From: Otis tarda
Lineage: Eukaryota; Chordata; Aves; Otidiformes; Otididae
Assembly: GCA_026413225.1 (NCBI GenBank)
Contig: CM048591.1
Coordinates: 36,487,803 to 36,551,802, forward strand
DNA length: 64,000 nt
Direction: 5' to 3'
The notes under the pieces are model-generated. The model was not told the origin of the DNA. It saw only the letters and a list, made by a program, of their open reading frames with translations, and made no database searches. Of this stretch, positions 25,389 through 35,947 are shown in pieces (within the stretch, counting starts at the first letter, position 1; each line of letters starts with the position of its first letter). The position numbers were made by a program, and so were the translations under genes.

Positions 25389-26443
25389 TATTCAGGCAAT
25401 TGTCATGTTTATGTTCATCTAAGCTACTGTATTCAGAAATTATTGAGTAGCCCATGCAAGACTAAGAAAACAAACTAAACCCAAGCAATTAATTTTTCCT
25501 TCAAAATTCTAGAAAGAAAGCTGTTGCAAACAGCAGTGCTTAAAAATTGCTCAGCAAACCGAGTAAATAATACAGAACCCACATGGTTGCAGTGGTATCC
25601 TTTACATTTCTCTAAGAATAGGTGTATATTCCTGTCCTTCTTTACTTGTAATTCTGAGGGAATTTTTGATTGAAAATGCTTTCCTTGATCTGTCCTGGTT
25701 ATGCTGCGACACAGCTCGCAGTACCAGTAATTCTAATACATTATCTTTTGGGTAAAGTCTACAAATGATACACAGCATAAAACCTGTCACTCTCATGAGT
25801 GTGATCAAAGTTTCATATGACAGTAACATTTCTGTTGTGCAATTCCACATACATCAGCATAAAAACTATCTGTACAAGAGTGTAACAATAGTTCAAGAAG
25901 AAATTATTCAGAAGTAAGTATACCATGTTGTGTAAGACATATATGAAACCTCTAACCATAGTAGCATGACAAAAGTGCTGCCTAGTTCAGCACACAAATA
26001 ATAACTGAAGGGAAAAAATAATTCCTGTTACATTAATATTGATATGCATGTGCTGAGCAGTAAGATTAACTAACCACACTAATTCTAAAAAACTTCTGTC
26101 CTTCCCTAATTACCTGGGTACCTAATTACCTGTTCTCTTCTAGGAATATTTGTTACTCCTACAAAGTACTACCATAATTCTTAGTTAGGATGGCTAACTC
26201 CAATCACATAGATACTGTAACGCCCCATTCTTAGAGGGCAAGCAGCGTCAACCCAAACTACATAAAATTCCTCCTCACTTTTCAAGATTCTGAAAAAGAT
26301 TATATTTCACTGTTCCAAGGGGCAGGAAGAAACTAATTTCAAAAGCCTTCAATGGACTGAGACAACTAACTAGGATAGTTTCACTTCAGGAGAAAATATT
26401 CTCTGAATCAGACTCCAAAACAGTGGCGAACAGTGGAGGCGGT

Positions 26444-26899
26444 TGTTGGATACCTGGAGTATCAGGGACACTTAGTGAACAATCCAGACTGAATGGAATT
26501 GTTATGTTTGTAAGCAGCAGGCCTCAAGGACATCACTGAAGCCGCTCGTGAGAAAGTAATGAAGCTTCCTGTGAGAAAGTACTGAAGCCACCTGTGAGAA
26601 AGTAATGAGGCCGCCTGTGAGAAAGTAAACGAAGCAACCTTGAAGAAGATCGCAAACAACTTTGAGAAAGTGAAAACATGAAAAGTACGGGACTTTCCAG
26701 GTTAACAGACTTTCCAGATTAGCTAACTGCAAGTAGGAGGGATATGCAAATGTAACTATTAGAGCTTAAGCCAATCACGCAATGACTAGTAGGCATATTT
26801 TATCTTAGCAATATAAATATGCGCACCTGGGACTAATAAATGGGACTACGCTTATTACTCATATTGGGTGTTTTGTCATATGTTCCTCCGTCGCTCGCA
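26444..26899 (+). mobile_element. Solo LTR with short R region (class II-like ERV), 456 bp
   Basis: Starts TGTTGGATACC and ends GTCGCTCGCA, flanked by near-identical 6-mers GGCGGT (26438-26443) and GGTGGT (26900-26905). Within it are, in order, a tandem repeat block, a CCAAT box (about 26771), a TATA box in ATATAAATAT (26811-26820) and AATAAA (26835-26840). The short distance from TATA to the poly(A) signal implies a very short R, as in alpha- and betaretroviruses, which also make 6-bp duplications. No internal region adjoins it. Confidence 0.75.
26538..26629 (+). repeat. Four tandem 23-bp units in the LTR U3
   Basis: The unit is approximately GAAGCCNCCTGTGAGAAAGTAAT, repeated at 26538, 26561, 26584 and 26607. 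A degenerate fifth and sixth copy run into GAGAAAGTGAAAAC near 26670. Tandem repeats in U3 commonly act as enhancers; that role here is inference. Confidence 0.85.
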
Positions 26900-26905
26900 G
26901 GTGGT

Positions 26906-29900
26906 AATTATAATCTCAGCAAAACCAATAGTAGGCACTACTACACCAAATGTTGGTTTACAATTTCTGTCCCTCAAATATCACAGAAAAATCAGTTATT
27001 TGACAGAAATATTGGGGTTTTTTTTTTCCTAAAGTATAGGTTTCTCCTCAATAAAAACAGTTGGAAGATTTGCTTCTGCCTTGCAGGTGTCATCTAGCCA
27101 AATCAGCAGTTTTATGGCTTACCCTTTACAGGCATTTTAAACAAAAGACATGAATTAAAGATATTAAAAGAATATCTTTAAAGAATATGACTTCTACATT
27201 TGCATGTCACATATGGAAAGAAATGTGTCACAGCAGAAAGAAAAGTTTAGACAATTAAACCCAATTTTAAATACCTTCTTATGAATGCTGTGCACATCAC
27301 TAAAAAAATTGCAGAATCTTTACAAAAGGCTATAGTATGAAGGATGGTGGGAGGGAACAGCCAAGAGTTCTTAAAATTATCTCCATGGAATAAGAACAAA
27401 ATAGAAACTTGAACAGCAGCTTTGCGTATCTATAATAACTGCAAACATATATACAGAGTTTTGGAAGGAGTAGCTATAATTTGAAATACTTCCCCCTTTT
27501 CTACAAAAATCAGGCTATTGCTAACAAACACAGAACCTGTTGTACTTCCTCCCACCACCACATGGAAAAATAAATCCTGTAAACCACAAATCATCCCCTT
27601 CCTCCCCTGCTTCAGTATACTTGTATATTCTGTGAATTACAAATAAAACTAGGGCATTCACATTTCAAATTACAGCCTGCTATTGTAATTGTATCTGTGT
27701 GCAGTAACACTCTGCCTACACAAAGCCAATGCAACATCAATGGGACAAAACACATTTAAACTAATTTGAATTGTCAAGACCCCCCCAGATCATCAATTTT
27801 AGCCTATTTTCACAATTACAAAATTTAAATTGGAAAGGCAGGTAGGTAGATAGGTAGTAAGGTCCATGTGATAAGCAGGTTATCTGAACAGATATTTTAG
27901 TGCGGCAATCCCAACATACGAGGAATGCATAAGATCCAATCCAGTAAAATGCTTAAATATTCATTTAACTTAAACAATACAGGTAAACACATTGATTTGC
28001 AGGATTTCACTACTGTACAAACAAGCTCAAATCCTCTTTGCTTCTGTGTTATACTCCCTTTAGAAAACATGATGGTTAGAAAGATTTACTAAGGACTAGC
28101 ACAAAATACTAAAACACTGTGATACACATTTCAAGTTCCGTAGAAAATACAGCTTGACAACATCCATAATTAGAGAAGCCTTCACACTTAAAATTTTATT
28201 GCTGAACTTTTAAAAACATTTTCAGCTTTAAAGGTAACACAGAAAAAGATTTCAGTGCCTGAAGTTTCCTGAGAGCAGCTTATATAAAAAGGCCACACTC
28301 TATCAGGGAAAATTGAGAGTACATCAAAACCAAACAGAAGCGCCGCCAACTTGATAGAGAAAACTGAAATTAACTTTTCCATTTACAGGATTTTTAGCTC
28401 CACCTAGTGGTCAGAAAGGAAAATATTTTATTGTCCACCTCCTATTTGCTATACAATCACTGTTTGAGGACACAACTGCATAGGGCGCATCAAAGCAATA
28501 GACATCACTATGTCAAAATAACATTAAGAGTAGGATTGACAGCAACAATAACTCAGAAACACCAGCAACTTTACTTCATACAATCAACAGCTAATGGACA
28601 TTTGCTATCCTTGGATCTATTATCACTGCTTAGCACAGCAGTTTCCAAAGAACAGGGATGCTGACTGTTTCAGCATTTGTACAGTAAATAATAGGAAAGA
28701 TCCTTAGTGGGCAAAGATTGAGAGCACTTAAGGGACCTCCATGAACTTACATTGGTGAGGATCTAGTCACTATGTTCTGCTTTATTTGCATAGGTTAACA
28801 GTTACTTGTGTAACATGCATTCTCTGGGTAAAAACGAAGTCCTTCATGCATGGCACTCAAAGCTCTATACACTAATTCATTATTTACTTGCAGATGATTT
28901 TTTTTAACCAGGCATGAACTTGGAGCACAGACCATCAGGCCAAGTCAGTGACATGCTGTGGATCTTTTTTTTTTTTTTATGTAAGTATGCACAAATTCTG
29001 TGTTTACTCCAATGCACGTAATGGAAAGTACCTTTCTTGTCAGTTTTGAGGAAAACAATGGGAAGGTACGTAGGGTTGTATAAGCTGGATTCTTACAGTA
29101 GGTAATTCAGTTTGAATATTCTTGTGAACACTGCAATATATAAGCTAAAAAATATTCTCCCAAAGTGACACAAATTAGTAAGCAAGGTTTGAAATATTTT
29201 GTCCTTTTCCAAAAAATAATGCTGTTCTCATATACATAATATCTGAATCCATATGCACTCTATCTTTACTAAGATATATAGAATACCTTCAATAGTGGTA
29301 GATCTGTAAGGAAAATCTTTTAGTATTACAGTAGTTTCCATCTAATAATGTAAGTCTGACTTTAGGTACTAAGTCAGTAAGAATGGGCAGATTAGGGCTT
29401 AGTTATAAATTTTCTGTCAAGGACCTGAATACAGCTGAAATGAGACCTGACTTGTTTAGTCATTTGCTCCAGTGAGGGGTAATTCTGTCCCAGATTGTAT
29501 GCAAAACCAGGTAAATTCTCTGTGTTTCCCTACTTGGTAATTTGATGGGAAATGAACATAGCTGATACAATTAAAATCACTCTTGCTCTGCTATCTAGTA
29601 AGAGAATATAAAGAAAAACTAATAACATACCACAAGATACTTCAAAAAAGCATTTTATACCCTATTCTGTTAAATAGGATTATGACTTACGTTAATTCTA
29701 GCTGCAAATACCACTGTTATTGTTCCTTGGGAATTTATGTGCACTTTCTATTTAAAAACAGAAGAAAAAACAAGAGGAGAAAACCAGGATTAGAAAGACA
29801 AGAGGAACAAGAAGACCCTAGAAATAGATTAACATGTGCCAACAGAAATACTTTTAAAAGTATATAAAATAATATTTTAAAAATTCTTAGTTTGTTCAGA

Positions 29901-31237
29901 ATTGAGAAGAAAGCTTGCTGTACCTAAATCATAGCTACTCCAACTAACTTTTTTTTAGAACACATCGTCATTAACATCACTTTAAAGATAGGCTGTTCTG
30001 CAAAATTTTGTAGGTGTTTAAAAGAAAACAAATAAAATCATCATGGAAATATGTATGGAATATAACAATACCAGTTTCTCATTAGGATACTTAGTGATCC
30101 CAGATTCTAATCACACTAAAGCTCCTTTGTCTCTTTTTAATAGTCCATTTCTAGAGTTTTGCAAATAGGAAAACTTATTATTTTGGAAGTGTATGTATCT
30201 TAGTGTAAGAGTAAGTAAATTTAGTCTTCAAGCTACAGTACAGAGCTATTGTGAAATTGATTAATATTACTATACATGTATTAAACTGTCCATATTTTCT
30301 CGTAATATAAACCACCAAAGGAACAGCTTCTGCTGGTGTACAACGGAACCTGCTAAAAAAAACAAAGCACAAGCTAACAGCGAAGACTAGACAATGGGGA
30401 GTCCTAGCAGACACAGACACTGGAAGAATCTTGTGCTTATTTAAAACCCCATTTTCTATGGGATGCCAAAAGCAGAGGTATCATGTTCAATCCTTTTTAG
30501 CAGGAGCTACCTCTCTTTTTCAGCCACTGAAGACTCATGTGAAAAATAATACCTAAGGAAATCATAAGCATTTTGAAAACAATTCTAAGACCCATTATCT
30601 TCTAAGCTGGAAACAAAGACACTGTAACTGAAAGCTTTTAAAGGGCAAGGGAATATAACATTTCTAGAAAAATAAACAGAAAAAGCCTTAGGAAGATAAA
30701 TATTAAAAAAAATCCTGCAATGCTTTTTGCAGAGAGTCTCGAGATAACTTGATTTGTTTAATAAATAATTACAAAATATTCCTGAATTTAGGCCAGTATT
30801 TTAAGCAGCATATGTTAATTCATTAAAGAAGACTGCATGAAGAAAGACATCCTTCTGCTCTCCTGCTGGTATTTCTGAAGACCGTTCCAGCAAGAAGATC
30901 CTATCTAACTTAAGTTTTGATCTTGTAACACAGTGAAAACTAAAGAAAACTTACAAGACTGGATTGGAATTCAGACAAAATAGTGGGTTTCTGATAGATG
31001 GTTTTGCTGAAATAGAGTTGTCAATTACAGTTACATTTTTAATTAAAGTGAATCAGATACACGTCTTAAGCTGAAGCTATGTATGACAATGAGTGTATGT
31101 GCATCCTGTTTCTGTATGTCACTGATTAAATGACTAAAGCCAGGAAGAGCTTGTGAATCTTCGGTTTCCACCTCATATCATACAGTCTGAGAGAATAAAT
31201 TGTGAAATCATAGCTAGCTGTACAATAAGATCAAACA
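26906..31237. other. Intergenic DNA, no gene seen
   Basis: AT-rich sequence with only short chance frames. It holds a perfect 11-bp inverted repeat in AT-rich DNA (27155-27181) and a short GGTAGATA-type run near 27841-27859. No recognisable element or promoter was seen. Confidence 0.5.
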
Positions 31238-31640
31238 CTTAGGCCAGAAGAGTTGGGACTATTCAGCCTGGAGAAGAGAAGGCTCCAGGGAGACCTTATT
31301 GCGGCCTTCCAGTACCTAAAGGGGACCTACAGGAAAGATGGGGAGAAACCCTTCAGTATGGCCTGTTGCAATAGGACGAGGGGTGATGGTTTTAATATAG
31401 AAGGATGTAGATTCACACTAGACATCAGGAAAACATTTTTACAATGAGGGTGGTAAAACACTGGAACAGGTTTCCCAGGGAGGTGGTGGATGTCCCATGG
31501 CTGGAAACATTCAAAGCCAGGTTGGAGGAGGCTCTGAACAACCTGATCTGGTTGGAGATGTCCATGCTCCTTGCAGGGGCTTGGAGTAGATAACCTTTAA
31601 AGGTCCCTTCCAACTCTAACTATTCTATAATTCTATGACT
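31238..31640 (+). mobile_element. CR1 3'-end fragment, about 400 bp
   Basis: Reads [43 protein letters not shown] and then RFTLDIRKTF in the plus frame. It ends with TATTCTATAATTCTATGAC, the CR1 tail octamer series. It is 5'-truncated just upstream of GGCCAGAAGAGTTGGGAC, and in-frame stops show it is dead. Confidence 0.92.
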
Positions 31641-33290
31641 CAGAGCTTTCTGTTTTATATAATTATTCAAAAGTAAACAATCATCAGGATCTTCCACATA
31701 ATATGGTGATACCATTACTTCAAGTAATTTTTAACAGATTGTGATTAGTAGACTCCTTGGGATAGTAGGCAACTCTCTCTTTGTTCATTTTCATTATCCA
31801 CTTTCTGGACAATACTCCTACTCCATATGTCATTTCCAAAAGCCAGAGAAGATGAAGTGATCTCTGATGTCATGCCCATAATCCATATGACTGTGGAGGC
31901 AACTACAGGATTAAGAAATTAAATCTTCCAGCAATTATAAAGAAATTATCAAGTTCTCAGTTAGGAATCTGTAAAGGGAAGGTATTTTTATTCCCAAAGA
32001 CTCAAAGTAAGGTTATCACAGATTCAATCTGCATAAATCCTCATGTGTGCATGTCAGAGGCTCTCAAAGTAAACAAATTACGCATTCCAATGAGGCTAAG
32101 AAACCAGGCCTTCCTGGAGCTGTAGATTTGGTAATTGGTGACAAATGAAAGTCAGGACAATTCTTGAAAAGTGTCTGAACTTACTGTGAATATGGGGGTT
32201 GTGTGCTATTCAGACGGAAATTAAATTGAAAGATTTGCTACAACGTAAAATTCCTAAATTGTAGGTTTTCAGCATCAGTCACAAGCTACCTGGCACATGC
32301 ATGCTATGGAGTATTATTTTTGAACAAAAACCATAGACCTTGTCTTGCTATTAACATGCTTTAAAAATCCTTTCTTGTTGTCTGACACAAGACTGGCCAG
32401 TTTCAACTTGAGTTCCACTTCGGCCCTTCATGCCACTGAGACTCGTGTCTTTCTTTCGGGCCCAGCAACAGCTTTTGGTGCCAAATCCAGCAGCTGCCCT
32501 CTGTTCCTCCCTTCATCTTGCATGGCTGGCTTGGCTGCAGAAGGGGTCACAGAGCCAGGTGTGAGAGGAAGGCGAGGGGCCCTGGAGAGCACAGAGATGT
32601 GCTGCCTTTTCTGTGGAGTTGACTCGCAGCAGAGAGCTGCTCTGCTGGGGAACATCCTGTGGAAAACATGCGATGGGAGGGGTGGTGGGCATAGTGATGA
32701 GAGGTGCTGGAGAAATGACAGTGGCCAGCTGCCACAGAGAGGTCCTTTCCAATTGGAGAGAAGAAATTCCAGTGCCTGTGGAGGAACAGGAAGAAAGCCT
32801 GTACTCGATGACAGAAGCACGTGCATCTTTCTTGGCTCATGTCCCATAGCACTTGAATGAGGGGAAAGGGGGCCCAGCAAGTCTAGACAACTCAGCTCAA
32901 TGGTACTTGGATCAGTGCAAAAAGGCCCTTCAGGTCCACAGGGCCAGGTCCCACAGTGCTTGAATCAGGAGAAAGGGCCCCTGCAAGAGCACAGGGCCAG
33001 GCACCACAGCACCTTGCTCAAGGGAAAGGGGCTCTGCAAAAGCAGAGGCTCAAGACCTGTGGCACAGTGCTCTGGGGAAGAGATGCAGTCCAAGAGCAGA
33101 GGTCCAGCTCCATGATAATTAAAGAAGGGCAGTGAGGCTGTGCAAGACCAGAGGGAGAATGCCCCATGTGCTCTGCTACAGACAAGAGGAAAAGGTGGGC
33201 AGAGACACAGGCAATAGGAGGAGAAAGCAGCCTGAGTGGGAATAGCAACACCACCTGTTAGTAACACTGAGACTTTTTCTGCAGTATTCA
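31641..33290. other. Intergenic, GC rising from about 32.4 kb; unexplained
   Basis: The first 700 bp are AT-rich. From about 32,400 GC rises, and open frames of up to 171 codons (plus 32345-32860) and 150 codons (minus 32428-32880) overlap each other. Neither resembles a family I know, and the two strands are open together, which points to composition rather than coding. This forms the 3' flank of the TOPORS-like locus. Confidence 0.4.
32843..33112. repeat. Diverged minisatellite-like tandem repeat, units about 50-58 bp
   Basis: The motif C-C-A-C-A-G-x-(G/A)-C-(T/C)-T-(G)-AATCAGGxGAAAGGGxCCxTGCAAGAGCA recurs about five times (near 32843, 32900, 32950, 33002 and 33060). Each unit keeps CACAG, AAAGG and CAGGGCCAGG-like words but has drifted widely. 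It lies just downstream of the TOPORS-like poly(A) signal. Confidence 0.5.
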
Positions 33291-33294
33291 GGCT

Positions 33295-33305
33295 TTTATT
33301 TTATT
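33295..33305 (-). terminator. Overlapping AATAAA poly(A) signals of the TOPORS-like gene
   Basis: Two overlapping AATAAA hexamers are read on minus (plus 33300-33305 and 33295-33300), about 105 bp after the stop codon at 33410. This is the right distance for a 3' UTR end. Confidence 0.65.
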
Positions 33306-33409
33306 TTACAAACTGATAATTAGACTTAGAGGGCTGGGAGACCTTGAGGGCTGCCACATGCTTCAGCTGCTGGCCCAGCCCTGGTATCAGTAGCACCTGG
33401 GGTGTTCTT

Positions 33410-34497
33410 CTAGGGTTCCTGGCAGAGTGGCCTCTTCGTGACCAGATAAGAGGGCTCAGGGCTGACAGGCCTCCTCTTCGGGGGTCGCTGTGGCTCCCCA
33501 GGGAAGCGCTCACTGGAAGCAGATGGAGGTGCCATGGCTTCCTCAGACTCCACCTGGGGCTCTTCTTGCTCCCTGGGGATAGGAATGGGGGCAGAGGAAG
33601 GGCTGCTGGGACCCCCACAAAAGGCACCTGCTGAGGTTCTCAGAAGGTCATCCGCATTGGTTCCTTCAGGACTGATAGACGGGGCTGGGCCAGGAGTGGG
33701 AGACACTCCTTGGGAGGCAGTGGGGCTAGGGGCAGCCATTTGGCTGCCCTTCTGCCCCCCAGCAGCATGGCTGTCTTCCAGGCTCAGCAGATGGAGGTCC
33801 TCCCTTCTGCACCATTGCATGGTAACGTCAATAAGCTGTTTCACAAATGCTGCCGTGCGATTTTGGAGGAAGGTCTCCAGCAGTTGGACCAATAGATCTT
33901 CATCCAGCCCAGAGAGACTCAGGGAGGACATGATGAGGCCTTCCACTGTGGGTACCTGTGAATACCAGTTCACAAAGATCAGTCTCAGCTCCTGATGCAG
34001 CTGGGTCAGAGGGGGCTGGAGGAAAGCTGGTGGTCCCGGAAAAAGGATGCCCAGATGTTGGGCTGGAGGCCATCCACAGGAGCCATGGGCATCAGCCCCA
34101 CAGGCTGTTGTTGTATGGCTGCAAGGTGACCGAGGCTGCGGGCAGCTGGACCACCAGGAGCTCCTCCTGCCTGGTGGCTGACAACTGATGATGCTGCAAG
34201 TGGTGTGAAAACGTGCTCCTCAAAGTTGCCTCCACCTGCATCAAATAGATGATGGAGGAGATCTTCCTCTTGCAAAGAGGGCACTCAGGCTTACTCTCAG
34301 ACCACTGCAAGATGCATGGGTAGCAGAACTGGTGAAGGCATGGCCTCACATAGCTGGCCTCCTGCCAGCTGTCTAAGCATATTGGACAGCAATTGTCCAG
34401 CTCTGTGGCCATGCTCTCCAGGTACTTTGGTGTGCTGGAGGGAGCTGGGGATGTCGAGCTGCTGCCTCTCACTGGTGCTGCAGCAATGGCTGTCATG
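33410..34497 (-). pseudogene. TOPORS-like RING-finger E3 ligase, two frameshifts
   Basis: TOPORS is a nuclear ubiquitin and SUMO E3 ligase. The start codon is at 34496-34494, two bases after a strong acceptor (TGTTCCTTTTCTAG), so the coding exon begins at 34497. Residues 37-75 form a C3HC4 RING: CPIC, twelve residues, CLHQFC, YPC, ten residues, CPLC (DNA 34388-34272). The frame shifts near 34228, where NFEEHVFTPLA continues in the next frame. It shifts again near 34030, where PAFLQPPLTQLHQELRLIF continues in the third frame. Each shift fits one missing base. The rest, with FFRDH, NWYSQVPTVEGLIMSSLSL and ETFLQNRTAAFVKQLID, matches the TOPORS region after the RING. A proline-rich tail ends at the stop, 33410. 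The total is about 362 codons with no other stop, much shorter than true TOPORS (about 1,000 residues, with an RS-rich tail). The alternative is an intact gene with assembly errors. Confidence 0.85.
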
Positions 34498-35590
34498 CTA
34501 GAAAAGGAACAGAGCCCATGGTCACTGGCTGACCTGGGGAGGGGTGGAAGAAACACCCAAGTCCCTCAAGAACGAAACTGTCCCAGCTCCCCAAGGCGAG
34601 GTGTCCCAACACAGCTCACCTCTGCTGCTGGAAGCATACCTCCTGGGTGACCCAGCTCCCTGAACCTGGCAGGGCCAGTGAAAATTCTTTAGTGGCTCTG
34701 GGGTTGGGCACCGAGAGCTGCAACAAACAGCTCCCCAAGCACAATAGTAGCACCAAAAGCCACACTCAACACTCCAGACCTTGCAAACTCACTCAACTGG
34801 AGTTGGGCACAAGCCAGCTGGGTGAGACTCAGTGCCCAGATCTAAGCAGCAAAGAATGCATAGTCACAATCCATCGCTTGGAAATGTCACAGCTCATTGC
34901 TCGGTGACATCAGAACACATCACTCAGGGATGTCACCCTCCATTGCTTGGGGATGTCACAAGAGGCCATCCCTGCCCATGATGCTCACCCTGGCAGAGCT
35001 GCATGTGCCTCTGGGGTTACTGCAATGCCACTCCCCACTCCATGCCCTCATCTCTTGTCTTGTGCTTAGCATCAGTGTTTCACACCAGTCACCAAGGCCT
35101 TGGCCGTGTCTTCCCAGTGCCCCATCAGGTTGCTCTGGCTGTGGCAGACGTCTCCAGGCACATATGGCAAGGGTGTTCATTGGGTAACACCTCATGCCTC
35201 CCTGGGAGGCTGCAGGACAAAGTCCCACAGGCTCTCCCCACACTCTATCACTCCTGGCCAGCCCTCTGGGCTCCCCTGCTTCCTCCAACGGCACGTAAAA
35301 GGCAGCGGTTGACTTGCTCTCATAGGTTTTCTCCTATCTTTCTCCCCTAGGCAGAAAGCATTAGGGTGATCCCCTCTGCTTAGTACCCATCAGGCTTCAT
35401 CCAGGTACTGTATCCCATTTGGGGTTCTGGACAGGAGGGAGATCTACAGACCAGAGGAGCTCAGGGGAGACAAGGAGGGTTTCTGGGGCTGGTGCACCAT
35501 GGAGCAGAGATGGTGCCGGGGTACCTCACAGCACACCCCAGTGCCTATGGGGAAGACATCAAGGGGATAGGGACAGGTTCGTCCCAGGAC
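34498..35590 (-). other. 5' flank and probable first intron/exon of the TOPORS-like gene
   Basis: On minus, a donor CAGCAGAG then GTGAGC lies at plus 34619-34614. It would give a 122-bp intron ending at the acceptor just above 34497, and a 5' UTR exon upstream of 34620. A second possible donor, GGAG then GTATGC, is nearby. The block is GC-richer than its surroundings, and no coding exon is recognised. A transcription start cannot be placed. Confidence 0.4.
34871..34965. repeat. Four-copy 23-25 bp repeat with TGACATC-like boxes
   Basis: Units begin near 34871, 34895, 34918 and 34941 with CATYGCTYGG, followed by a GATGTCAC or GTGACATC box and a variable spacer. TGACATCA (in the second unit) differs from the palindromic cAMP response element by one base, the change expected from CpG decay. 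It lies about 250 bp upstream of the candidate donor of the TOPORS-like gene. Confidence 0.6.
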
Positions 35591-35775
35591 TGCCTAATAG
35601 GAGTATGACAGACAGTGGCATTCCGTGAAACTGGAGAGGTTTGAGATGGAGATAAGGAATCAAAACCAAAATCCCTGTGAGAATCATTAAGCACTGGAGT
35701 GGGTTGCCCAGAGAGGAGGTGAGATCCCTGAGCCTGGAGGTCTTCAGTACCTGAGTGGACACAACCCAGAATGCA
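35590..35775 (+). mobile_element. CR1-like 3' fragment, diverged
   Basis: Contains AGCACTGGAGTGGGTTGCCC, then AGAGAGGAGGTGAGATCCC and CTGGAGGTCTTCAGTACC. These are degraded forms of the CR1 segment encoding [18 protein letters not shown]. It is short and lacks a clean tail. Confidence 0.6.
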
Positions 35776-35947
35776 ACTGTCACAAGCCCATGAAGGGACG
35801 CTCACTGAAGTTCCAGAAGAGAAAGTATTGAGTGGGAAATGTAGCAAAGGTTTCCAAAAGTGCAACAGCTTCCACAGGCTGCAATTTCAAAAGACCACTT
35901 TCTGGTTTCCTTCAGTTCAGCAGCTTTCACAAACATTCATTTAGAAT

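Noticed and set aside
25686..25716. TGTCCTGGTT as a possible further LTR start
   Set aside because: No matching CA-ending terminus or target duplication was found nearby.
27155..27181. 11-bp perfect inverted repeat with 5-nt loop
   Set aside because: Made of A and T almost entirely in very AT-rich DNA, where such matches arise by chance.
32345..32880. Opposing frames of 171 and 150 codons near the TOPORS-like locus
   Set aside because: Both strands open together in GC-richer DNA; no motif or homology recognised, so not called as a gene.
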